DNA of 64,000 bases from Ruminococcus turbiniformis (GTDB taxonomy: Bacteria; Bacillota; Clostridia; Lachnospirales; Lachnospiraceae). How positions within the stretch are numbered: the stretch's first letter is position 1; the number at the start of each line of letters is the position of its first letter. Position numbers and translations under genes: made by a program. This document shows, in pieces, positions 44,574-52,043 of this stretch. Location of the stretch: contig NZ_JAJEQX010000007.1 of NCBI RefSeq assembly GCF_020687545.1, positions 62,001-126,000 of the forward strand. Direction: 5' to 3'. The notes under the pieces are model-generated. The model had not been told where the DNA came from, ran no database searches, and saw nothing but the letters and a program-made list of their open reading frames with translations.

Positions 44574-45347
44574 ATGCTGCTGACAATAGATGTGGGAAAT
44601 ACGAATATTACGCTGGGCGTGTTTGACCGGGAAGTCTTAAAGGGAATGTTCCGTATGACGACGAACAAACCGCGTACATCCGATGAATACGGATTTACGA
44701 TCTGCGGCATACTGGAACACAGGTCCATTGACCCGCAGGAGATTGAAGCGGTGATTATCGCGTCGGTGGTGCCGGATATTATGCATTCCCTGACAAGCGG
44801 AATTATCAAATATCTGGACGTAACTCCGCTCATCGTATCGGCGCAGACAGACACGGGTATCCGTGTGGTCACGGAAAATCCGTCCAGAACAGGGCCGGAC
44901 CGGATTGTAAATGCAGTGGCAGGATATGATATTGCAAAGGGAGCAGCGATTGTCATTGATTTCGGTACAGCGACGACGTACGACCTTGTAGGGCCGGATC
45001 GCACGCTGGAGGCGTGCATTATCGCGCCGGGAATCGAAACTGCGGGACGCTCGCTCTGGGGCGGAGCGGCCATGCTGCCCGCGATTCAGATCGAAAAGCC
45101 GGATTCCATCCTTGCCAGAGAGACGGTATCGGGAATGCAGGGAGGTCTTGTGTTCGGGGCGATCGGCCAGACGGAGTACATTGTCCGGCGGATGAAAGAA
45201 GAGTCCGGATACAGCGATGCCTATGTAATCGCAACCGGAGGGCTGGGAAAGATCATCGCGCAGGAGACAGACTGCATCAATCTGTATGATCCGCAGCTTA
45301 CACTGAACGGCCTGCGGCTGATCTACGACAGGATGAAGGAGAAATGA
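44574..45347 (+). CDS. coaX: Type III pantothenate kinase
   Basis: First enzyme of coenzyme A synthesis. 257 residues; DVGNTNITLGVF (phosphate loop 1), GPDRIVNAVAGYD and DFGTATTYDLV are the type III hallmarks, and ATGGLGKII lies near the end. The type III enzyme is not feedback-inhibited by CoA. Followed after 11 bp by dusB. Confidence 0.95.
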   Translation: MLLTIDVGNTNITLGVFDREVLKGMFRMTTNKPRTSDEYGFTICGILEHRSIDPQEIEAVIIASVVPDIMHSLTSGIIKYLDVTPLIVSAQTDTGIRVVTENPSRTGPDRIVNAVAGYDIAKGAAIVIDFGTATTYDLVGPDRTLEACIIAPGIETAGRSLWGGAAMLPAIQIEKPDSILARETVSGMQGGLVFGAIGQTEYIVRRMKEESGYSDAYVIATGGLGKIIAQETDCINLYDPQLTLNGLRLIYDRMKEK

Positions 45348-45358
45348 CGGAATAAAAT

Positions 45359-46318
45359 ATGAAGCACTTGAAAATAGGAAACGTTGAACTTGAAAACAGA
45401 TATATACTCGGACCCATGGCAGGCGTTACAGACCTGCCATTTCGTCTGCTGTGCCGCGAACAGGGAGCGGGACTCCTGTGCATGGAGATGGTGAGCGCAA
45501 AGGCGATTTACTACAATAACCGAAACACAGAGCAGCTTCTTGAGATTCATCCGGACGAGCAGCCGGTCTCACTTCAGCTTTTCGGATCGGATCCGAAGAT
45601 CATGAGCGAGATGGCAAAAAGAATTGAAGAGCGGCCCTTTGCAATTCTTGATATTAACATGGGGTGTCCGGTGCCGAAAGTGGTCAGAAACGGCGAGGGT
45701 TCTGCGCTTATGAAGGAGCCGAAGCTGGTGTATGAGATCGTGAGCGCGATTGTGAAGGCGATTGAAAAGCCTGTTACAGTGAAGATAAGGAAAGGGTTTG
45801 ACGATGACCATGTGAATGCGGTTGAGATCGCCCGGATTATTGAGGAGGCCGGCGCGGCGGCAGTGGCGGTGCATGGCCGGACAAGAGAACAGTACTACAG
45901 CGGGAAAGCCGACTGGGATATCATCCGTCAGGTAAAGGAGGCAGTGTCTATCCCGGTGATTGGAAACGGAGATGTGACGTCCCCGAAGAAAGCGGAAGAA
46001 CTGGTGCGGATGACTGGCTGTGACGGCGTCATGATCGCAAGGGGCGCCCAGGGAAATCCGTGGATCTTTTCCGAGATGATTTCATATGAAGAGACAGGGG
46101 AGATTCCGCCCAGGCCGGACAGGGAGACACTGCGGGAAATGATGCTCAGGCACGCCCGCCTGCAGCTGGAATATAAGGGGGAATATTCCGGTATCCGCGA
46201 GATGCGGAAGCACGTGGCGTGGTACACGAAAGGAATCCCGGGAGCGTCCCGTCTGAGGGATCAGATTAACAGTGTAGAGTCTGTTCAGGAGCTGGAAAAT
46301 CTCTTGACATCATTGTAG
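45359..46318 (+). CDS. dusB: tRNA-dihydrouridine synthase DusB
   Basis: Flavoenzyme reducing uridine in the tRNA D-loop. 319 residues; PMAGVTDLPFRLLCREQGAG, the catalytic-Cys region NMGCPVPKVVRNGEGSAL and AVAVHGRTREQYYSG are clear. The end of the gene contains the -35 box of the greA promoter. Confidence 0.93.
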   Translation: MKHLKIGNVELENRYILGPMAGVTDLPFRLLCREQGAGLLCMEMVSAKAIYYNNRNTEQLLEIHPDEQPVSLQLFGSDPKIMSEMAKRIEERPFAILDINMGCPVPKVVRNGEGSALMKEPKLVYEIVSAIVKAIEKPVTVKIRKGFDDDHVNAVEIARIIEEAGAAAVAVHGRTREQYYSGKADWDIIRQVKEAVSIPVIGNGDVTSPKKAEELVRMTGCDGVMIARGAQGNPWIFSEMISYEETGEIPPRPDRETLREMMLRHARLQLEYKGEYSGIREMRKHVAWYTKGIPGASRLRDQINSVESVQELENLLTSL

Positions 46319-46332
46319 AGTTTGGTTATAAT
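46304..46332 (+). promoter_or_regulatory. Full-consensus sigmaA promoter for greA-lysS
   Basis: -35 TTGACA (46304-46309), 17-base spacer, -10 TATAAT (46327-46332): both hexamers match consensus exactly. The -35 lies inside dusB. A leader of about 90 bases follows before greA. Confidence 0.88.
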
Positions 46333-46429
46333 ATTGAAATTGCGAAATAGACTTTATTGACAGCATAGAGGGCCGGAAAAAGGCTCTGAAAAAATAGAAA
46401 AACGTAAGAAACAGAAAGGGAGCGTAACC

Positions 46430-46915
46430 ATGGCAGAGGCAAAGAAAAGATTACTTACTTATGCCGGATTGAAGGCACTTGAGGATGAACTTGAAGATCT
46501 CAAAGTAGTCAAAAGGAAAGAAGTAGCGGCAAAGATCAAAGAAGCGAGAGAGCAGGGAGACCTGTCCGAGAATGCAGAATATGATGCGGCGAAGGACGAG
46601 CAGAGAGACATTGAGGCACGGATCGAGGAGCTGGAAGGGATTCTGAAGAACGCAGAAGTTGTCGTGGAAGATGAAGTCGATTTTGACAAGATTAATGTCG
46701 GATGTACAGTTAAGGTGTTTGACATCACATATGACGAGGAGATGGAATTTAAGATCGTAGGATCAACCGAGGCAAACAGCCTTGAGGGAAAGATCTCCAA
46801 TGAATCTCCGGTAGGTCAGGCTTTGATGGGAAAGAAAGTCGGAGAGACTGTGAATGTGGAGACACAGGCGGGAGATATCCAGTACAAAGTGCTTGAGATC
46901 AGCCGCTCAAAATAG
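46430..46915 (+). CDS. greA: Transcription elongation factor GreA
   Basis: 161 residues. The N-terminal antiparallel coiled coil with the acidic tip reads AREQGDLSENAEYDAAKDEQ, and the C-terminal FKBP-like domain reads SPVGQALMGKKVGETVNV. It rescues backtracked RNA polymerase by stimulating transcript cleavage. Strong promoter at 46304; lysS follows. Confidence 0.96.
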   Translation: MAEAKKRLLTYAGLKALEDELEDLKVVKRKEVAAKIKEAREQGDLSENAEYDAAKDEQRDIEARIEELEGILKNAEVVVEDEVDFDKINVGCTVKVFDITYDEEMEFKIVGSTEANSLEGKISNESPVGQALMGKKVGETVNVETQAGDIQYKVLEISRSK

Positions 46916-46951
46916 ACAGAAGGTAAGTCGAGTTACATTGTGAAAGCATGC

Positions 46952-46974
46952 AGACCTCTTGGAAAAAGAGGTCT
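46952..46974 (+). promoter_or_regulatory. Hairpin between greA and lysS
   Basis: Perfect 9-bp stem AGACCTCTT / AAGAGGTCT with a 5-base loop, 40 bp before the lysS start. No T-run follows, so it is more likely an RNA processing or stability element than a terminator. No T-box features are present. Confidence 0.55.
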
Positions 46975-47013
46975 GAATTCGCCTGTACAGGGAATGAGGA
47001 AGGAGAAAAAGCA

Positions 47014-48933
47014 TTGGCACAGGAGCAGAAGAACGGACAGGAGCAGGATCTGAATCAGCTCAGAAAAGTACGCCGCGAGAAACTGGCGGAGCTTCAGCAG
47101 AACGGGAAAGACCCGTTTGTCATCACGAAATACGAGCAGTCGCACCACAGCCAGGAGATCAAGGACAACTATGACGATCTGGAAGGAGCAAAAGTATCGA
47201 TTGCAGGGCGCATGATGTCGAAACGTGTAATGGGAAAGGCATCTTTCTGCAATGTACAGGATCTCAAAGGCAATATTCAGTCCTATGTGGCAAGAGACAG
47301 CGTGGGCGAGGAGAATTATAAAGAATTTAAAAAACTTGACGTGGGCGATGTGATCGGAATCGAAGGTGAAGTTTTCCGCACAAAGACAGGCGAGATTTCT
47401 GTTCATGCATCCCGTGTGACCCTTCTCTCAAAGAGCCTTCAGATTCTTCCGGAGAAGTTCCACGGCCTGACGAATACGGATATGCGCTATCGTCAGAGAT
47501 ATGTGGATCTGATAATGAATCCTGAAGTTAAGGATACATTTATCAAGCGTTCAAAGATCCTGAGCGCGATCCGCAGATACCTTGACGGACAGGGATTTAT
47601 GGAAGTGGAGACGCCGATGCTTGTGAGCAATGCGGGCGGTGCTGCGGCGAGACCGTTTGAGACGCATTTTAATGCGCTTGACGAGGATTTCAAGCTGCGT
47701 ATTTCACTTGAACTTTATCTGAAGAGACTGATTGTCGGCGGCCTTGAAAAAGTATACGAGATCGGCCGCGTGTTCAGAAACGAGGGACTTGATACAAGAC
47801 ACAATCCGGAGTTCACTCTGATGGAGCTCTATCAGGCATATACGGATTACAACGGAATGATGGATCTGACAGAGAACCTGTACCGCCATGTGGCGCTGGA
47901 AGTTCTCGGTACAACGAAGATTGTATATAACGGAGTCGAGATGGATCTCGGCAAGCCGTTTGAGCGTATTACAATGGTTGACGCGGTAAAGAAATATGCC
48001 GGTGTTGACTGGAATGAAGTGGAGACTCTGGAGCAGGCCCGTGAACTTGCGAAGGAGCATCACGTGGAGTTCGAGGAGCGTCATAAGAAGGGAGATATCC
48101 TTTCCCTGTTTTTCGAGGAGTTCGCGGAGGAGCATCTGATTCAGCCGACATTTGTGACGGATCACCCGATTGAGATCTCACCGCTTACGAAGAAGAAACC
48201 GGAGAATCCGGATTATGTGGAGCGTTTTGAGTTCTTCATGAACGGATGGGAGATGGCGAACGCGTACTCTGAGCTCAACGACCCGATTGACCAGAGAGAG
48301 AGATTTAAGGCGCAGGAAGAGCAGCTCGCGCAGGGCGATGAGGAGGCAAACACAACGGATGAGGACTTCTTAAATGCGCTGGAGATCGGTATGCCGCCTA
48401 CAGGAGGAATCGGATTCGGCATCGACAGAATGTGTATGCTGCTCACAGACAGCGCGGCTATAAGAGATGTGCTCCTGTTCCCGACAATGAAGAGCATCGG
48501 CGGAGCCGAAGGTAAAAAGACGGACAAGAAAGAAGAGTCCGAGCCGGCTGTGAAGATCGATCTTTCCAAGGTGAAAGTCGAGCCGCTGTTCGAGGATGCC
48601 ATTGATTTTGACACCTTCAGCAAGTCCGATTTCCGGGTTGTAAAGGTGGAAGCATGCGAGGCAGTTCCGAAGAGTAAGAAGCTTCTGAAGTTCACACTGA
48701 ACGACGGAACAGACCGGAAACGCACGATTTTAAGCGGGATTCACGAGTATTACGAGCCGGAAGAGCTGGTCGGAAAGACCTGTGTGGCGATTACAAATCT
48801 GCCGCCGAGGAAGATGATGGGCATCGACTCTGAGGGTATGCTGATCAGTGCGGTGTATGAGTACGACGGACACGAAGGACTGAATCTGCTGATGCTGGAT
48901 GACAGTATCCCGGCGGGTGCGAAGCTGTACTAA
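47014..48933 (+). CDS. lysS: Class II lysyl-tRNA synthetase with C-terminal tRNA-binding (EMAP/Trbp111-like) domain
   Basis: 639 residues from TTG 47014 (AGGAG eight bases upstream); an in-frame ATG at 46948 lies in the hairpin and lacks a site. Residues about 50-500 form the normal synthetase: OB domain, then motif 2 [23 protein letters not shown] and motif 3 [16 protein letters not shown] charged linker (KKTDKKEES) leads to residues 530-639, an OB-fold tRNA-binding domain: [22 protein letters not shown] ... [16 protein letters not shown], as in the MetRS C-terminus or Trbp111. Most bacterial LysS stop near 500 residues. The extra domain should raise tRNA affinity. Confidence 0.94.
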   Translation: MAQEQKNGQEQDLNQLRKVRREKLAELQQNGKDPFVITKYEQSHHSQEIKDNYDDLEGAKVSIAGRMMSKRVMGKASFCNVQDLKGNIQSYVARDSVGEENYKEFKKLDVGDVIGIEGEVFRTKTGEISVHASRVTLLSKSLQILPEKFHGLTNTDMRYRQRYVDLIMNPEVKDTFIKRSKILSAIRRYLDGQGFMEVETPMLVSNAGGAAARPFETHFNALDEDFKLRISLELYLKRLIVGGLEKVYEIGRVFRNEGLDTRHNPEFTLMELYQAYTDYNGMMDLTENLYRHVALEVLGTTKIVYNGVEMDLGKPFERITMVDAVKKYAGVDWNEVETLEQARELAKEHHVEFEERHKKGDILSLFFEEFAEEHLIQPTFVTDHPIEISPLTKKKPENPDYVERFEFFMNGWEMANAYSELNDPIDQRERFKAQEEQLAQGDEEANTTDEDFLNALEIGMPPTGGIGFGIDRMCMLLTDSAAIRDVLLFPTMKSIGGAEGKKTDKKEESEPAVKIDLSKVKVEPLFEDAIDFDTFSKSDFRVVKVEACEAVPKSKKLLKFTLNDGTDRKRTILSGIHEYYEPEELVGKTCVAITNLPPRKMMGIDSEGMLISAVYEYDGHEGLNLLMLDDSIPAGAKLY

Positions 48934-48975
48934 GGATAAGAAATGACCTTCAGGTTTGACAGCAAAAATTCATTT

Positions 48976-48998
48976 TGACAACAATTTGACAACAAAAG
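48976..48998. repeat. Short tandem repeat TTTGACAACAA
   Basis: Two copies of TTGACAACA about 11 bases apart just after lysS, where the mobile-element remnants begin. It could be recombinase core or arm sites. Weak evidence. Confidence 0.3.
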
Positions 48999-49073
48999 CC
49001 AAAGCGAATACGAATTATTATGACGTATTGTAAGAAGTTGTCGCTCGTCCATTTCAGGCAAAACAGATTGCTT

Positions 49074-49117
49074 AGGGCACTTTTTGAAAGATGAACTTTC
49101 AAAAAGTGCCCTTTTTT
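49074..49117 (+). terminator. Strong terminator after lysS
   Basis: Stem GGGCACTTTTTGAAAG with CTTTCAAAAAGTGCCC, 5-base loop, then six T. It lies 140 bp after the lysS stop. Confidence 0.92.
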
Positions 49118-49172
49118 GATGCTGTCAGAAAACATCAGTGGTGGTCAGAATCAAGAATGGAGGATCAAAGCA

Positions 49173-49382
49173 ATGAAAACTGAAGACAGATACTATAATG
49201 ATCAGAAACGCAGCGAAGTAATGGAGACAGCACGTAGGCTAAGAAGAAAATATCTTAGATATCAGCAGGCAGAGATTGTGTACAGCCTGTCTCATAAAAA
49301 ACTGATGGAATTGGCAGGTGATGCAGAAGCAATCTACAGGCTGGATCTCTGGATTCAGTTCCTGATACACACAAGATGTTGA
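49173..49382 (+). CDS. Excisionase-like DUF6462-type protein, 3' end apparently degraded
   Basis: 69 residues from ATG 49173 (GGAGG upstream). KYLRYQQAEIVYSLSHKKLMELAGDAEAIYRLD resembles the small helix-turn-helix proteins (DUF6462 type) found beside integrases in Lachnospiraceae elements. Those normally continue for about 15 more residues after a Leu-Ile-Asn-Thr stretch; here the frame ends LIHTRC, so the tail is probably lost. Confidence 0.6.
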   Translation: MKTEDRYYNDQKRSEVMETARRLRRKYLRYQQAEIVYSLSHKKLMELAGDAEAIYRLDLWIQFLIHTRC

Positions 49383-49887
49383 TTTGTTTTCATTTGTTTT
49401 TTTGTCTCATGGTTAAAGCCTCCTGTTTTCTTTGGTGACTTTAACTGTATCATGTAGAGAAAGATTATCCGAGGAAATTTCTTTGAAATCCTTATATATA
49501 GCCACTATTTGAAAATTTCCTCGGATAGTTGAATATCTCGGATAATGCGCCCTATCCCAGAACTCGGATAGGGCGCAATTATACACCACCCAAAGGTTAG
49601 TGCATTGCGTTCTCCGAAGGCTCCTTGCCGGAGGGCTGTGATTTTTCGCAGTCATGGTCTACTCCAAATCATACAGGGGACGCTACGCTTCCCCTGCGCT
49701 GGCTGCCGCCAGCTACCCTTTTGTGGACTTGCCATCTGGGGACACCTTGCGTTGCAAGCTGTTCCCAGCCGACAAGTTTCATAAAATATGCTATCTTTTC
49801 GATAGGCAATAAAGTATAATAAAGTCAGCAATAAATCGTAATTTATCAGAAAATGAGGAATAGTTGAAATGGAGGCGCTATAATAAC
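49383..49887. other. Non-coding stretch with hairpins in the element remnant
   Basis: No gene. Two inverted repeats: TATCCGAGGAAATTT (49468-49482) with AAATTTCCTCGGATA (49513-49527), and TGCGCCCTATCC (49546-49557) with GGATAGGGCGCA (49566-49577). The rest, rich in CTTCCC/GCTGCC, resembles the intergenic part of mobilisable elements. Confidence 0.5.
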
Positions 49888-50211
49888 ATGAAGATTGAAG
49901 GGAACCAGAAAGAACTGGATGCAATGGTAGAATTTCATAAGGGAAACCGTGTCGAGGGGCTGAGACTGCAAGAAGAATTTGCAGCGGAATTTCGTAAGGA
50001 GTATAAAGACAAAGATCACTGTCCTTGCCTGAAAGCCTGTCGTTATCACGGAAACTGTAAGGAATGTGTAGCAATCCACAGAGCGCATCAGGAACATGTT
50101 CCTAATTGTATGCGACCATTGATTAATAAAAAATTGAAATTGATGTCAGAATTAACAGAGCATACCTTGGCAAATGAAATAGAAGCTCCACATGAGATTT
50201 TAAGAAAATAG
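49888..50211 (+). CDS. Cysteine-rich small protein of the mobile element
   Basis: 107 residues, ATG 49888 with GGAGG 12 bases upstream. The centre CPCLKACRYHGNCKECVAIHR...HVPNC has six Cys and three His in a pattern that could bind one or two zinc ions. No family recognised. The protein looks intact although it lies among decayed mobile genes. Confidence 0.6.
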   Translation: MKIEGNQKELDAMVEFHKGNRVEGLRLQEEFAAEFRKEYKDKDHCPCLKACRYHGNCKECVAIHRAHQEHVPNCMRPLINKKLKLMSELTEHTLANEIEAPHEILRK

Positions 50212-50402
50212 GCAAGTCAAATTTCAGTTTGTTAGCTTTACATCGGGTCAACTTGTCCCGAACTTTTACAACTAAATACCCGCCGCTCACACAGCGGCAC
50301 ACCGAGCAGGAAATCTGAAAAAGGTATCCTGCTTTTTTTCTGCCCAAAATGAGGTGGTAAAACGCCACCCCATCCACCAATTAGCGAAAGGAGGGACACG
50401 AA

Positions 50403-50462
50403 ATGCCCTGTCCACACAACGAAATCACGATTGTTCAGCGCAGGAATTGTTTGTGCAACTGA
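50403..50462 (+). pseudogene. N-terminal fragment of a MobA/MobL-type relaxase
   Basis: After a good AGGAGG site the frame reads MPCPHNEITIVQR, the usual start of MobA/MobL relaxases (which continue with a Ser-Ala-Val-Ala-Ala run). Here it breaks after 13 codons, enters unrelated sequence and stops at 50462. A deletion has removed the body of the gene. Confidence 0.7.
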
Positions 50463-50476
50463 TCCACTATCATCTG

Positions 50477-50653
50477 ATGGAGGACGACAGCCATGTAGAT
50501 GAGATAAAGGTAGGATTGGAGAAGAAATTAGATGCAATGGTGTTGCATGAATTATATGGGAAGTCTAAGACTGCGCCAACAGCTGACGAGCGGGAGAAAG
50601 CCCGGCAGGAATATCTGGAAAGGCGGGGAATACCCGACAGTTTCCGTTGGTAG
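50477..50653 (+). pseudogene. C-terminal fragment of a mobile-element protein
   Basis: Frame ending ADEREKARQEYLERRGIPDSFRW, charged and helical, with coding character but no ribosome site at its first Met. The frame continues upstream into the relaxase fragment region in another phase, so it is probably the tail of a gene fused by deletion. Function unknown. Confidence 0.45.
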
Positions 50654-50715
50654 AGATTCTTTTGATGATATAAGACAGGAGCATGGCACGCGCCTGTCTA
50701 TTACAGACAAGAGCC

Positions 50716-51087
50716 ATGCTCAATGAGGTTTTCGGGAATGTGGAGTTGAGCGAGGCAGAAATGCAGACGCTAATCTGGCTTGTAAAACGGGCGGAAAATA
50801 CTGTGGCGAATGTAGTCTCTGCGATCCGAAAGACGATGACCTCGGATGCAAGCGGCGGGAACTGCAGCCCCGTCCGTAGGGCGGGAAAGGTCTACGCTCC
50901 GCTTCGGTCGGTGCAGAGCAGACGTCCACCGGACGTCTTGCACCCCCGGCAGGGTGCAAAGGCAGCTTTTGATGGACGGAACGGCTGTCAAAAGTGCTTT
51001 TGCGTTACTTTCGACGAAAGTAACAAAGCTTATGCGCCGTATCCGGCGCTGATTACTACCCGACAAGGGAGAAAGGAGAGTTATTGA
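50716..51087 (+). pseudogene. Remnant small mobile-element ORF running into hairpin-rich DNA
   Basis: Coding character is seen only in the first ~45 residues (NEVFGNVELSEAEMQTLIWLVKRAENTVANVVSAIRKTM). After that the frame crosses repeated hairpins GACGTC/GACGTC, TTGCACCC/GGGTGCAA (50938-50959) and GTTACTTTCG/CGAAAGTAAC (51004-51023), which look like oriT-type structures. Real extent uncertain. Confidence 0.4.
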
Positions 51088-51113
51088 AGAGGACAATCAG
51101 CTTTATGACAGGG
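51065..51113. repeat. 49-bp direct repeat, copy 1 (relaxase start region)
   Basis: 48 of 49 bases match 55966-56014. It contains GAAAGGAG, a TTG start and codons for KRTISFMTG, the start of a MobV-type relaxase. In this copy the reading then diverges; another frame codes a coiled-coil tail ending EEYQKALEKQ (stop at 51174). Confidence 0.9.
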
Positions 51114-51218
51114 AAAAGGAGGAAAAAATCAAAGAACTGAAGGAAGAGTATCAGAAAGCTCTGGAAAAGCAATAAAAATCCCGGTCAGACACAGATCCTG
51201 AAGAAGTGTCTGCCGGAT

Positions 51219-51845
51219 CTATTCCGGCAGAGGGCTTTTGGAACCTGACAGAGGTGTCTGTGAGGGCGTGTTATCAGGATACATATGACGGAGGGCGTTC
51301 ATGATCAGCCGGAAGGTGAGCTGGGCCATATATTGAGGCGTTTCATCGGTATCGGATGTTAGCCAGGTTTTCACCAGACCGATGCAGCCGGAAAGACAGA
51401 AAGAATAGGAATATTTCAGGTCTTCAATAGTGTCCGGAAAAGTCCGGCGCAGTACGTTAAGACTGTGGGTGGAAATCAGATTTTCAATGCGATGGATAAA
51501 CGCGATATCCCCGTTTGGCCCCAGCAAGGCGTTGCAGATATCTTTGTTTTCTGCCAGGATATGAAAAATATCCTCAATAAAAGGAAAGCTGGATTCGTTA
51601 AAGGGACTGACCGGATGATTCTGAATGGTCTGGCGGATCTCTTCCAGCAGTTCTTCTTCAATGGTGGAAAGCATATTGAAAATATCCGTATAATGGAGAT
51701 AGAAAGTAGAACGGTTGATATCCACTTCCTCTACCAGTTCTTTTACAGTAATTTCTTTAATACTTTTTTCCTGCATAAGTTTTGCAAGCCCGGCTCGAAG
51801 CTGGGCTTTTGTTTTGCGGATTCTCCGGTCAGTTTTTTCTTTCAT
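51219..51845 (-). CDS. TetR-family regulator divergent from YhgE/Pip gene
   Basis: 208 residues. TetR helix-turn-helix SIKEITVKELVEEVDINRSTFYLHYTDIFNML near 25-56 and a helical TetR_C-type ligand domain. It is divergent from the yhgE gene, and a perfect palindrome lies between them; this pairing (TetR next to YhgE/Pip) is common in Bacillota. It looks intact, unlike the mobile remnants on both sides. Confidence 0.9.
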   Translation of the reverse strand: MKEKTDRRIRKTKAQLRAGLAKLMQEKSIKEITVKELVEEVDINRSTFYLHYTDIFNMLSTIEEELLEEIRQTIQNHPVSPFNESSFPFIEDIFHILAENKDICNALLGPNGDIAFIHRIENLISTHSLNVLRRTFPDTIEDLKYSYSFCLSGCIGLVKTWLTSDTDETPQYMAQLTFRLIMNALRHMYPDNTPSQTPLSGSKSPLPE

Positions 51846-51893
51846 AGATTTCTCCTTTCGAAAATATAAAAAAATTATAAACCATAGACACTA

Positions 51894-51912
51894 AATAGAC
51901 ATTTTGTCTATT
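51894..51912. promoter_or_regulatory. TetR operator in the tetR/yhgE divergent region
   Basis: AATAGACATTTTGTCTATT: perfect 8-bp arms, 3-base spacer, flanked by further TAGAC half-sites at 51883 and 51914. It overlaps the likely -35 zone of tetR (its -10, TATAAT, is at 51879-51874) and lies upstream of the yhgE promoter. Confidence 0.65.
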
Positions 51913-51940
51913 AATAGACGCAACGAAGGATTGTTGTCGG

Positions 51941-51969
51941 TTGTAAGGTATTTATAACCCTAGTATAAT
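51941..51969 (+). promoter_or_regulatory. Promoter of the yhgE gene
   Basis: -35 TTGTAA (51941-51946), 17-base spacer, -10 TATAAT (51964-51969). Confidence 0.75.
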
Positions 51970-52043
51970 GCAGTATGTGTAAATAATCAACATAGTATCT
52001 ATTAAACTATAACTAGTTGCGCAGACAGAAAGGAGACAGGAGA

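Noticed and set aside
46916-47013. T-box or lysine riboswitch upstream of lysS
   Set aside because: The leader is under 100 bases with only one 9-bp hairpin and no T-box consensus or lysine riboswitch core.
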